Shown in pieces: positions 10,936-19,904 of a DNA stretch of 21,813 nt. Position 1 is the first letter of the stretch, and each line of letters begins with the position of its first letter. The notes under the pieces are model-generated. The model was not told where the DNA came from. It did no database searches and saw only the letters and a program-made list of their open reading frames with translations. The position numbers were made by a program, and so were the translations under genes. The stretch comes from Larix sibirica (taxonomy: Eukaryota; Streptophyta; Pinopsida; Pinales; Pinaceae): positions 1-21,813 of the forward strand of contig NWUY0300038065.1 in the NCBI GenBank assembly GCA_004151065.3, read 5' to 3'.

Positions 10936-12082
10936 TTAAGGGAGGGAATAATCTAGTTCTTGAGGAGTTGATTCCTTATGCAAAGAGGGTTCCATTTTCA
11001 AAAGGGGCTTACTAACCTCCTCTTGAACTAGATTGAGGGCCTCTTTGTGGAAGTACAAGTTTGGGATATCTTCTAGGTTAGTCAACCAATGTTTCTTCTT
11101 TGCTTTGCCCCACCATGTGGACTTACGCTACTTGTTCCTCTATTCTTAGAAGCTTCATGGCAAAAGGTTGCAATATGCCCTATTTCATAATAAGACCTAC
11201 ATCAGAAAATGACTTCCCTATTTCATAATAAGACCTACATCAGAAAATGACTTACTCATAGTCCATCTTTTTTGTCCAATATAAGTTTTTGCCAATGAAA
11301 TTATTTCCATTGGAAACTCTTTACCAAAATCTATTTCCACACAAATACAAGCAATGTTAGATGCTACATTTTTTCTTTCTTGGCTTGTGAAGTGGAACTT
11401 GCAAAGGGATTTGTTAATAGCACGAAGAGAGGATAGGCCTCAAAAATGCAAGGGTAAGTTTGGAGGCCTGACCCACACTGGAGATGAAGAAAGGATGTCA
11501 ATCATAGGACCGAAGGAATTAGTCCATGGTTTCATAAACAAACCAAAATTGCCTCAAAACCAAGGCCCAAAGTTAAGAATAAAATCCATGTCCTCTGCAA
11601 CATCAAACACAAGAATGACAAAACTCTTTGCATAGGGATAAAAAAGACATCTTTATTTAAATCAAGCCTACAAGACAAGAAATCCAATTATGCAAATTTG
11701 CTCAGCATGGCCACAGGCCATTGAAACGACACACGAGGGCATTAGAGCTTAAGAAAAGGGATTGATCTTCAGTGTCTTGCACCGTAGGAATAGAGAGAGT
11801 TGGAGCATCATGGATCGTGAAGTGATTTGAGATGGGAGCACTAAACCTATCACCATACTTGACAACATTGCATAAGATGCCAACGGGAGGTGAACCAACT
11901 AAAGGACAATTCTTGGAAGTTGAAAGAGCCAAAATTATGAATGAAGGCATCGAACCTGAAGCAATAGAGGTCATCGTCATTGTGGGAGAAGCCAGTGGAT
12001 GAGGGGAAGGTAGATCTGAGGGGGAATGCAAAGGAGAAGATCATCAAGAGGAGGAAAGGACTATTAGAGGAGGTTGAGTCAT
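10936..12082 (-). pseudogene. LINE ORF1 (DUF4283, CCHC knuckle), broken
   Basis: An ATG at 12082 (MTQPPLIVLSSS, then two stops) is in frame with a segment holding VVKYGDRFSAPIS, DAPTLSIPTVQDTEDQ and SNALVCRFNGLWP, the start of DUF4283 in plant LINE ORF1 proteins. After frameshifts come CHSCVFDVAEDMDFILNFGP, KPWTNSFGPMIDIL, PVWVRPPNLPLHF and ICVEIDFGKEFPMEI. The zinc knuckle reads CRSYYEIGHIATFC, with its second Cys changed to Tyr. The C-terminal tail ends at TTA (minus TAA) 10936-10938. Several stops and frameshifts, and a 38-bp duplication, make it non-functional. ORF1 proteins of this type bind element RNA. Confidence 0.82.
11178..11253. repeat. Perfect 38-bp tandem duplication in the LINE
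   Basis: The 38-bp unit starting CCCTATTTCATAATAAGACC occurs twice back to back (11178-11215 and 11216-11253) without mismatch. It covers the zinc-knuckle part of ORF1. Being perfect in an otherwise decayed element, it arose after the element had lost function. Confidence 0.92.
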
Positions 12083-12191
12083 CTTAGTGGGAGGAAGTGA
12101 GTGACTAGGGAAAAACCCTAGCTGCCGATGAGAGCAGGTTGCATAGCTTCATTCGAGAAAAAAATATAAGTCATGTGGTTCTTTAAATTAT

Positions 12192-12205
12192 AATGTTGGT
12201 ATTAT
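12192..12205. repeat. Right target-site duplication of the LINE
   Basis: AATGTTGGTATTAT is the partner of the 14-mer at 10493-10506. It is immediately followed by AAAAGTATAATTACAACTAAATG, where alignment with repeat R copy 2 resumes. Confidence 0.75.
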
Positions 12206-13060
12206 TAAAAGTATAATTACAACTAAATGTAAAGAGAAATTGTGAATACGAAAAACTTAATGTATTATAAGGAGATCAAAAAGCCAAAACTAGCAAATCA
12301 AAATTATCTATCTAATCTAGGCAGCGTAGAAATTAAAATTAATCACTAAAATATGAACAAACTCTCATAAGTTTCATAGTGAAATAGGGCATTGGACTAG
12401 ACCAAAAACATAGCAGGAGGAAAGAATGTGTAATTTTTGAGACACTGAAAAGGTGGAGGATGAAATAAAATTTCCCTTAGAATCCCCAACCTACACATAC
12501 ATTGGGTCTCATTTTCAAGCCATTTGTAGTACAAGAAATCTCCACAACATATAAACTCATGACAATCAAAGAGAGCTCATAGAGCATCTTTTATATATTT
12601 TTTATCGAACAAACAATGTGTTGAAATGTATTAAATAGTTCTCATGTTTATTTACATAAGATCCAATAAACTAAAGTTGGTCTTTAGTGGACAGTACTCA
12701 TGATAACCATAATCATTGTCAATATGGGTCCAAGTATTTTAATAATAGTAGGTTGATTTTATATTGAGAAAAAAAGGAGTGAGTTAAGAAGTTGACAAAT
12801 TCAACCTTTTTGACTAGTCCATTTCTTCAGTGCGGTTCTGCCTTGATCCACTCATGTTTTCCAAATTCCAGTTATCTAAGTCATCTTAAAATGGGTGACC
12901 CTTAGAGCCAAAGTTCCATGGTTGAATTTCCCATCAATAAATTGGAACTATGACTTTCAAGAATTTTCTTTTCGAATTTAGGGAGAATTTTCGCCAAAAA
13001 ATAAGTGAGTTTGTCCACTTATAAAAAAAATTAACACTAATAATTAGATTTTGTATTAGA

Positions 13061-14229
13061 AAGAGTTGTTGCCAAAAGTTTTCAAAACTTGGCATAGCCT
13101 TCAGGCAAAATAGGCATAACCAACTCCAACAAATCTTATTTTGGCCTATGCTACTCCATACCAAATAGTCTTGGCAAGTATAATGCCTTACAAATTGCAC
13201 TAATAACAAAACTACGTGACAATACATAGAAATTCAAAGAAAATATACTAAAAAGTCTACCTTAGAGGGGCAACAATGTTCAAGTTCACATGGGATTCCA
13301 TAGCTTTGTCAAGTGTTGGCATGTCCTTCTTTGGTTGGTTTATGGGGTGACTACTTCCAAGTTCCTCTCAGCAACCAAGTTGTGTTACCCACTACACCCA
13401 ATATCCCCATGCTTCTAGAGTGGAGTTCACTAAACAACAAGTCCCTAGCCAATGTCGAGGTTGAAGGGAAGGATAAAATATGGTCCAACCTAAGGAAAAC
13501 TAAGATGTATCACAATCCTATCAACCAATAATTCCAAAGAACTCAACTGCAAATCCAACTCCATTTGTTTCATGTGAGAAATATCCATGAAGGCTTGAAG
13601 TTCTTTCTTTAACTCCTTGAACACGAAGAGTTGAGTGGAAATTTCAATTGTACAATCATCTCTAATCCTATTTTGAACAATCATTTGATGTTCCAAATCC
13701 TAAATTCATCTATTCCACGGGATGCCGACGCTCATCACAACATTGCAATGGGCCTCCACAATCTAGTCTTCCACATCCCTATAACCCTCTTTGTATTATC
13801 ACGAGATCACATGAAACATAACACTTATGGTGGCAATGGAAATGTCCCATATAATAAAAGGAAGAGGGTAGGCTCTAGTGCCTAATAACTTGAGTGGGAG
13901 TAGAATACCACTAGAGCCAGGCCTATGCACAAATGAGTGTGCCTCAACACCATTTCCTTCCTCTACTACCACGCTTGCATGGCCTAGAGTGGAAGCAAGC
14001 ATGCAACAAATAGACATTTCCAAAAGAAACCACATAATTAATCCACACACTATTGACGTCCCATCCAAAGTACCACTCAAGAGTGCACTCATTGTTGGAA
14101 ATGCCATAGGAATTAAAGGATTGGATGATGATATGATTTATTGCTTCCTCATTGACACTTGCTAGAATGTGTAGAGAGCATGATATCCTTCGCATGAGAC
14201 TCCATCGATGTCATATGATAGGAATAGTA
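13061..14229. other. Unassigned region between repeat R and LINE fragment
   Basis: Open frames occur on both strands: plus 13313-13531, 13631-13885 and 13878-14165; minus 13490-13696 and 13799-14195. None shows a domain I can name. The minus frame at 13490-13696 (KELKKELQAFMDISHMKQMEL) is helix-like and could be a piece of a retroelement gag or ORF1 protein. Base composition is mildly richer in C than the neighbours, which also suggests old coding sequence. By position it could be the 3' part of the LINE fragment to its right. I do not assign a function. Confidence 0.35.
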
Positions 14230-14770
14230 TAAGTAAAACCCCCCATTGTCCATTTCAATTATTAATCCTTTCTCCGTTGTTTCACCAACATTGGCCCGAA
14301 AATTGATGTCTCCATTTTACACCCTTAAACATGATAAAGAGAAATTGATTCAAAATTATGACATATAGCGATCACCCTCTAGGTGAGATGTGAGAGTTTG
14401 AGATTATTGAGAGAAAAGTGATAATATAATGATCTAATCATGATTGAAGAGTCCCCTATTACCATAACCTGAGAAACTCCTTTCTCGAGTTCCCTATTAT
14501 CGATACCTAAGAAACACCTTTCTCCTCTGGGATGAATAGACCTTGAGAGATTGCTAGAGCTTTTGCTTCATAAGTAGATGCATTCCCTAATCTCCAAGTG
14601 CATAGACATTTCCAAGACTCAAGCTTCAAAGCAACTTAAAAAATTTCACCTTTGTCTTAAAGGTTTCCTAGATCTTAACCCCATGTTTTTTTAGCCAACA
14701 ACAAACAATATTTCACCTCTTCACAACCCCAATCAAGAAGCCAATCTAAGAGAAAAGATATCAAATGTGT
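14230..14770 (-). pseudogene. LINE RNase H domain fragment
   Basis: The minus strand gives LGNASTYEAKALAISQGLFI, then VSIIGNS/VMVIGDS, and, after stops, a SLYHV motif. This is the order of RNase H motifs at the C-terminal end of plant LINE ORF2: the acidic residue in the YEAKAL helix, the GDS strand, and the YHVxRxxN block. Frameshifts and stops separate the motifs. The upstream RNase H strand (FDGA) and the reverse transcriptase are not recognisable to the right. The fragment is on the same strand as the LINE at 10507-12191 but is separated from it by part of repeat R, so it is a different insertion. Confidence 0.65.
14449..14524. repeat. Imperfect 38-bp tandem duplication in RNase H fragment
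   Basis: GAGTCCCCTATTACCATAACC (14449-14486 unit) and GAGTTCCCTATTATCGATACC (14487-14524 unit) are adjacent diverged copies. On the minus strand both encode the K-x-V-S-x-V-x-x-I-G-x-S strand of RNase H, so the motif appears twice. Confidence 0.7.
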
Positions 14771-15231
14771 GCCAACAAGTTTGAATCCTCTAAAGCAATC
14801 TTATCATGCATAAACCAAATCCGAAATGTACTTTATGTCAGTAAGAATTTCACCAGTAAATTTGCCCTATCTTCTTCAAGATTATTTTTAAATCACTTAA
14901 TAATTCCATCCTTAACTTATGTCAAAGCATCAAGACATACTAGTGTTGGAAATTACCAAACTATGAAGATGAAGATAGTTGAAAATCAAATACGTAATCA
15001 AACAACTTTGGACGACTCAAAACTTCATATATATAGGTAAAGATGAAGCTATTACCATAGCCTCATCCCATGGATAGTACAATCCTCTAGTTCTCCAAAA
15101 CCCTATATAGGGAAAACCGAAAAAACCCTAGCTGACACCAAGGAGCTCCAACTAACCTGCATCACACTAGTAAATCCTCCTAGGGAAGATGTATTCTCTC
15201 CTCCTCTCCTCAATAAGTACAATCTAAGGTT
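14771..15231. other. Low-complexity sequence, no gene recognised
   Basis: The stretch is AT-rich with plus-strand open frames lacking domain signatures (for example 14765-15040). Near 15098-15133 the minus strand reads AGCTAGGGTTTTTTCGG, similar to AGCTAGGGTTTTTCCC at the 5' end of the LINE at 12105-12125. This may mark the 5' end of the second LINE, whose middle is then lost. Confidence 0.35.
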
Positions 15232-15359
15232 TAATCACAAAACCCTAACTTCAATGTCTCAAAGGGATAAAGCTCTGACCTTAGTATTCAAGATGCTCCA
15301 CAAGCTTTAAGAAACACTAATGCCTCTAAGACAAGAGAGAGAAAGTACACAGATTAAGA

Positions 15360-15408
<49 letters not shown>

Positions 15409-15807
15409 TTCTTCTTCTCACATCTCTAACACAAGATGATGAAGTAATAATTAGTCAGGAAAGGACTCTCTCATTCATATATATATATATATATTAGAGT
15501 AAGGGAGGCCAACAATACAAATGTGGGCTTAATCACAAAACCCTAACTTCAATGTCTCAAAGGGACAAAGCTCTGACCCTAATATTCAAGATGCTTCACA
15601 AGCTTTAAGAAACACTAATGCCTCTAAGACAAGAGAGAGCAAGTACAAAGATTAAGAACACACAGAGAGAGAGAGAGAGAGAGAGATGCACTCTTCTTCT
15701 CACATCTCTAACACAAGATGATGAAGTAATAATTAGTTAGGAAAAGACTCTCTCATTCATATATATATATATTAGAGTAAGGGAGGCCAACATTACAAAT
15801 GTGGGCT
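15232..15807. repeat. Tandem duplication, 298 + 278 bp, microsatellite-bearing
   Basis: Unit 1 (15232-15529) and unit 2 (15530-15807) both start TAATCACAAAACCCTAACTTC and end AATGTGGGCT. Identity is very high outside the microsatellites. The length difference comes mainly from the (CA)n(GA)n tract (15361-15404 versus 15660-15686) and the (AT)n tract (15477-15494 versus 15758-15772), both longer in unit 1. The segment may belong to an LTR-like repeat, but I could not define its ends. No coding potential seen. Confidence 0.92.
15359..15404. repeat. (CA)n(GA)n microsatellite
   Basis: A compound dinucleotide run of about seven CA followed by about fifteen GA units. A shorter homologous run is at 15660-15686 in the second tandem unit. 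Confidence 0.95.
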
Positions 15808-16325
15808 TAAACCCTTGTAAGCAACCTACCAAACCACAAGTAGGCTCACACACGTGAAGCACTACACTCCAAGGGTACACATGTCAAGCTCCAAGATGAT
15901 GCCATACACATGCAAGGTTCAAGTGCAAGGGTGTTCTATGAGATACATTGAACACTCCTCCTCCAAGCCTCCAAGGACTCCAATGATCCTTCTAAACCAT
16001 GTGCTCCATTGGTCCACTCTCCTAATATGAACATTATCACAACCCAATCATCCCCAATTCAACTCCATGCGTCCATGCAAACATCCAAGCTACCACTTGT
16101 TGTTTAAGGCTCGACGTCCTCCTGCAGAATGCCAAACTCTCCTGCTCCAATGCAAGGTGTTCTCCAAGTAATCAACCTCCTCTATGTGGTCAACATGTAG
16201 AATGTCACTAAGTTGTTTGAATATTTCCAACACTTTAAGGGAAAATGTCATGCAAGCACCCAGCCGAGGTTAAGCAATCACAGAGTAAGCCATCTCCAAT
16301 GTGCAAATCCATCATGGAACATCCA
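15808..16325. other. C-rich non-coding repeat-like sequence
   Basis: The text is rich in CTCC, CCAAG and CAAC words and has no open frame of note. It directly adjoins the tandem duplication and the dispersed 95-bp repeat on its right. The style resembles non-coding parts of LTR retroelements, but no boundary, primer-binding site or polypurine tract was found. Confidence 0.35.
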
Positions 16326-16420
16326 AGGCTTGAACATACACCATGTACCCCAAATCTCATGAAGCACCCCCAAACATGGTGTAAACACTTTTGGAGTAAC
16401 CCTGAAAGCTAACATTATCA
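16326..16420. repeat. Dispersed ~95-bp direct repeat, copy 1
   Basis: TTGAACATACACCATGTACCCC continuing to AAGCTAACATT recurs at 19303-19393 in the same orientation with few mismatches (for example AACATGGTGTAAAC versus AACATGATGTAAAC). The two copies lie about 3 kb apart and bracket the PTEN2 exons and the assembly gap. Confidence 0.88.
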
Positions 16421-17159
16421 ATGTTATTAATACAACTTCTACTTTTGGAAAATACTGAAACATGCATCTGGAATGTAGATTGTTTATAGGTTGCAGAAAC
16501 CAACATTATTCAACACTGCTAATAGCAATAAACACTCCAATGTACACGTCATCTTTGTTCCAAAGCCACAGCTACTGAACCAGACAACTGAGTAGGGAAA
16601 ATTAAGAAAGAGGTAAAGTGCCTAACCAATTACAAGCAAAAGCTGCATAACAATGCATCATTCTAAAATGGTGAAAGGAAAACAAAATGTAGAATGACTT
16701 AGTAAGCAGACAACAGAAGCAAATTGACACAGATAAAACACAGACCTCCATCTTAAAAATCAGGAAGTGAGATAATGTGATTACAGAACAACCCTCAACG
16801 AAAATAGACATGCATCTTTTCAATAGATTGCACAAGGGGATGTACATAAAAATTTGCTACAGAATCAAATTTTGGTCAAAGCTTTGTTCAGGCATTTATT
16901 TGGAAGTTTGAAATAAGGCAGCATTGACTATAACTCTTATACTATTAAATAGATCATACGCTTGTAAATCTATAAATGTAACAACTGATTGTTGGTACCA
17001 GACAGGAACCATCACTGCCCTGAAAAGAAATTTTTTTTCCTGGAAGAATTCTTTACATTGACACATGCAAGGACCCCATTTGGGGAATAACACTTGTCAC
17101 AATCCCAAAAAAGCCCAACTTATACACTGGATTGTGGATAGGAAAAGTATACCACATAC
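16421..17159. other. Sequence downstream of the last PTEN2 exon
   Basis: By position this begins with the intron after the exon ending at 17160, which has a good GTATGT donor. I searched the minus strand for the expected next PTEN2 exon (beginning of the C2 domain) and found none. A TTTTCAG acceptor-like site at about 17022 is followed by a frame with no PTEN character. No other gene is visible. Confidence 0.5.
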
Positions 17160-18021
17160 CATTATGATCAGACACTGTAATAGATGGTCGAACCCAGTAA
17201 GGGCATTTGTGAAGACGAAATCCCCGAAGTATACATCTAAAATGAAATAACAAAATGTAATGATATTAAAAGAAACAGTCTCAAACAAAAACAATTAATT
17301 GTTCAACTGAATTATACCAGAAACGCGATTTTGAGACACATAACTTCAACAATTATCGCATTACCTCCTACCAGGTTGAACTTCACCATTGAAATACGTC
17401 AGAACTCGTTCAAAATATTTTACATAGCGCTGCGACAATGGTTAGAGAAAACTGAAATATAAGCACATACAGACAGTCCTAATCATAAAAATCCTCAATG
17501 TTCTAAATGAAAACTCATTGACCTTAGTAGTCAAGGAAATCAATCTACAGAAAAATAATAAAATAAAATAAATAGAACTTACAATTTGGCTTGGAAGAAC
17601 AAGACCCTTGCCATCTATACAGCGTTTCTGGTTGTAATATGCAATGGATTCTTCAGCAGTGGGGTAGAACTTTTCACAAATTTCAAAGGCAGTGGCCTCT
17701 CAATTAGTATGGAAATGGATAAGTTTCAGAAAAACCACAAAATTCTAAACTAGCATCATATTGGTCTTGTTTCCAACCCTCAGTTTTAAATTAATTAAAA
17801 TTCGCAAATATAGTAACTGCATTTAGTACAAGGAAATATATTACCTTGAGGTAAAGAAGAAGGCTTGATATCATGAGCCCTGTTCTAGCCATGCCAGCTT
17901 TACAATGAACGACAACTACATTCTCAATGTCTTCCTTCAGCCATGAGTATGCACTTTGACAAAATGATACTACAAGTTGAATTGGAGGGCAATTATGATC
18001 ATCAAAGGGGAAGGAAGCAAC
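17160..18021 (-). CDS. PTEN2-type phosphatase, four internal exons only
   Basis: Minus-strand exons 18021-17845, 17669-17583, 17429-17365 and 17236-17160 have GT/AG borders, consistent phases and no stop. They encode about 135 residues. Exon 1 carries ASFPFDDHNCPP and the P-loop HCKAGMARTG. This is the CX5R phosphatase signature with catalytic Cys and Arg, and the Met/Ala variant seen in plant PTEN2 rather than the HCMAGKGRTG of plant PTEN1. Exon 2 gives YYNQKRCIDGKGLVLPSQI, exon 3 RYVKYFERVLTYFNGE, exon 4 LRGFRLHKCPYWVRPSITV at the start of the C2 domain. PTEN proteins remove the 3-phosphate of phosphoinositides. The N-terminal catalytic part and nearly all of the C2 domain are absent: no flanking exon was recognised in 18022-21813 or 7811-17159. 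It is either a truncated copy or a gene with introns longer than the visible space. The exons themselves are undamaged. Confidence 0.85.
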
Positions 18022-18660
18022 CTATTAATAAGCAAGAAAACATATCTGATATCAGTGAAACTAGAGTATAAGAGGGCAGCACTCCTATCAAAACAACTGT
18101 CTACCTTAATTATGTTTTAATAAATAAAGTGCTCTGGCACAAACACATCTTTCATACTCCCAGATACTATATTGAGCCCAATATGCCAATAAAAAACTAG
18201 CACTTCTTAAGCTAATAGCAGAATCTCAGCTATAGTTGTAGAGATATTAACAGATATTTCTAGTTATAGAAATTATAGATACACACAATTTCTTACTCAT
18301 AAAAGGATAAAACCAGACTAACTAAAATAAGAGATTACCAAGTAGTTGTGATAAACATTCAAAAAATTGCCTGATTCCACACACTTTCAAGAAAAAGAAT
18401 ATGACCACTAAACAACTTTTTCAACATCGATAGAATATAAATATACATCGTTGAAATTTGAGATATCCAAGGACAGTGGCATCTTCAGCCTACATCCACA
18501 TCTAATAATACAACCTCATGAAGTTCAAAGTATAATGCAGCATATAGATTATATAACCGGTCTAGAACCACTGGTGACCATCAATCTTCAACACATGGCA
18601 TGCTAATTAGAAGATGTAGCAGTTGTGCCTACTGGATACACACCAAATTTATGAAAGAAG
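18022..18660. other. Sequence upstream of the PTEN2 P-loop exon
   Basis: The TTAATAG acceptor at 18022-18028 shows that an intron precedes the P-loop exon. The expected upstream exon, encoding the YNLC region, was looked for on the minus strand and not found. No other coding signal is present. Confidence 0.5.
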
Positions 18661-18860
18661 AGCAAAAACCAATAGCATTTGTATAAGAGAACAAAGCTAA
18701 ACATAATTCACAATTATTCATTTATGATTGAAAGAACTAAGCAGAATGCACAATTCCCCTAGCAAAAACCAATAGCATTTGTATCAGAGAACAAAGCTAA
18801 ACATAATTCACAATTATTCATTTATGATTGAAAGAACTAAGCAGAAAGCACAATTCCCCT
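18661..18860. repeat. 100-bp tandem duplication
   Basis: Units 18661-18760 and 18761-18860 both start AGCAAAAACCAATAGCATTT and end GCACAATTCCCCT. They have exactly the same length and differ at two positions (18685/18785 and 18747/18847). The duplication is recent compared with the surrounding repeats. It lies in the presumed intron upstream of the PTEN2 exons. Confidence 0.95.
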
Positions 18861-19264
18861 GGTAACAACATAAATTCCCCTGTTTCTCACAATCACAAGG
18901 AAAAGACTCAATATGTTGTTTTTGTGCCTCAATGACTTAATATGATAATTCATAATGAGATAAAAAGTGCAGACAAAAGCTAGTAAGTTTATTACTAGTA
19001 GTAGGAATTTCCTTATGCATTTCAGCATTCATGATTATATAGAAAAAATTGAAAGGGACATAGGCCATCCAAATGTAAACATTCCAATGCCTAGGCCACT
19101 GAAGTCCTTATGTTCTCAACCAAACAAATCTGTATTTTCATTGCAGAAATTTAACTTCTTCACACAACCACAATACACAATAGCTGGAACTATGCTGTTG
19201 GGAGCGGGGAGCGGGAGCGAAGCGAAAGGCAAAATTTTCAAAAGCTCTTGTTTTGGGAGCGTTT
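18861..19264. other. No gene recognised, ends in GGGAGCG motif cluster
   Basis: The only long open frame (plus 18967 onward) runs through the N gap and has no recognisable domain. At 19200-19225 the sequence turns abruptly into GGGAGCGGGGAGCGGGAGCG, and another GGGAGCG lies just before the gap. This GC-rich word cluster is unlike anything else in the window. Confidence 0.5.
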
Positions 19265-19266
19265 NN
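19265..19266. other. Assembly gap (NN)
   Basis: Two N bases interrupt the sequence. Such a short N run often marks a joined or unresolved position of unknown true length. What lies to its right starts close to the second copy of the 95-bp repeat. Confidence 0.95.
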
Positions 19267-19302
19267 ATCTCCCATTTGATAATACATCTCAAACCATCAG
19301 GG

Positions 19303-19393
19303 GTTGAACATACACCATGTACCCCAAATCTCATGAAGCACCCCCAAACATGATGTAAACACTTTTAAAGTAACATCATAAGCTAACATTCCC
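19303..19393. repeat. Dispersed ~95-bp direct repeat, copy 2
   Basis: This is the partner of 16326-16420 (shared TTGAACATACACCATGTACCCC and GAAGCACCCCCAAACATG). It starts 37 bp after the N gap. To its left, similarity with the first copy weakens quickly. Confidence 0.88.
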
Positions 19394-19904
19394 TCTTTAC
19401 AAAGAAAGTGTTTTCACCAACACTTGTTGAATTCCTCTACAACTCTACTCAACCTACCACTTGTAAATATGTACCTATAGTAGTCTTGAAATCAGCCCAA
19501 ACATCATCCTTCATCAAGGTATAGTATCTCTCCTCATCATGACAACTAGAAGGTTCACAAATGGAAGAAACCCATTAATGTGACTCTCTCACAGGAGGTA
19601 TATTCACCCTCATTGAAGATATGGATGCTCCTACTTACTTTATGGCCTCCTCACAATTTCAAGCCTCTCACTAAAGTGTACAAGTACCACTAAATCAACA
19701 AGTAACCTGAAAAGACCACCATCTCTCACCCCTCACTATCTCTCACCCCTCTAACAAAAATCCTTGGACTAACTAAATTACAATCACTAATAATACAATG
19801 TTGTCCCTCGAATGCAACTCTCCACTCTACATATGTCCTAGATTTTTCTTCAACCAAAGAACAAATAGAACTTACTCAACTCAATAACATCACATTTTGC
19901 TTCC
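19394..19904. other. No gene recognised
   Basis: AT-rich sequence with C-rich patches. A short duplication of TATCTCTCACCCCTC-like words lies at about 19720-19752. No open frame with domain character and no RNA gene. Confidence 0.5.

Larger units (their letters stand above)
10507..12191 (-). mobile_element. LINE retrotransposon insertion, ORF1 only
   Basis: The 1685-bp segment interrupts repeat R and is flanked by near-identical 14-mers (10493-10506 and 12192-12205). It starts on the plus strand with a T-run, which is the poly(A) tail of a minus-oriented element. The minus strand carries a decayed ORF1 with DUF4283 and a zinc knuckle. The 5' end near 12105-12125 contains AGCTAGGGTTTTTCCCTAG. 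No endonuclease or reverse transcriptase is present: after the ORF1 stop at 10936 only about 430 bp remain before the tail. It is therefore an internally deleted or non-autonomous LINE copy. Target-site duplication plus poly(A) supports target-primed reverse transcription. Confidence 0.82.
9690..13060. mobile_element. Repeat R, copy 1, split by a LINE insertion
   Basis: Blocks 9690-10506 and 12192-13060 align in order and in the same orientation with 19905-21676. Shared landmarks are CCATTCACGTG near the start, GGTGAATATTCGAATGGTGTC, ATTATCAAAATCCAA, GTATAATTACAACTAAATG versus GTATAACTACAACTAAATG, TTGGTCTTTAGTGGA, and GAGCCAAAGTTCCATGG near the end. Without the insertion this copy is about 1.7 kb. 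No protein domain, primer-binding site, terminal inverted repeat or clear TG/CA end was found, so the class is unknown. It could be a non-autonomous transposon or a long LTR. Copies differ by many substitutions and small indels, so the duplication is old. Confidence 0.7.

Noticed and set aside
15359-15807. CRISPR-like or other regularly spaced array
   Set aside because: It is a simple two-unit tandem duplication with dinucleotide microsatellites, in a eukaryotic context.
17000-17035. Possible next PTEN2 exon after a TTTTCAG acceptor-like site
   Set aside because: The following frame does not resemble the C2 domain and lacks a plausible donor.
18967-19353. Plus-strand open frame of 128 residues
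   Set aside because: It runs through the N gap and a dispersed repeat, so its length is artificial.
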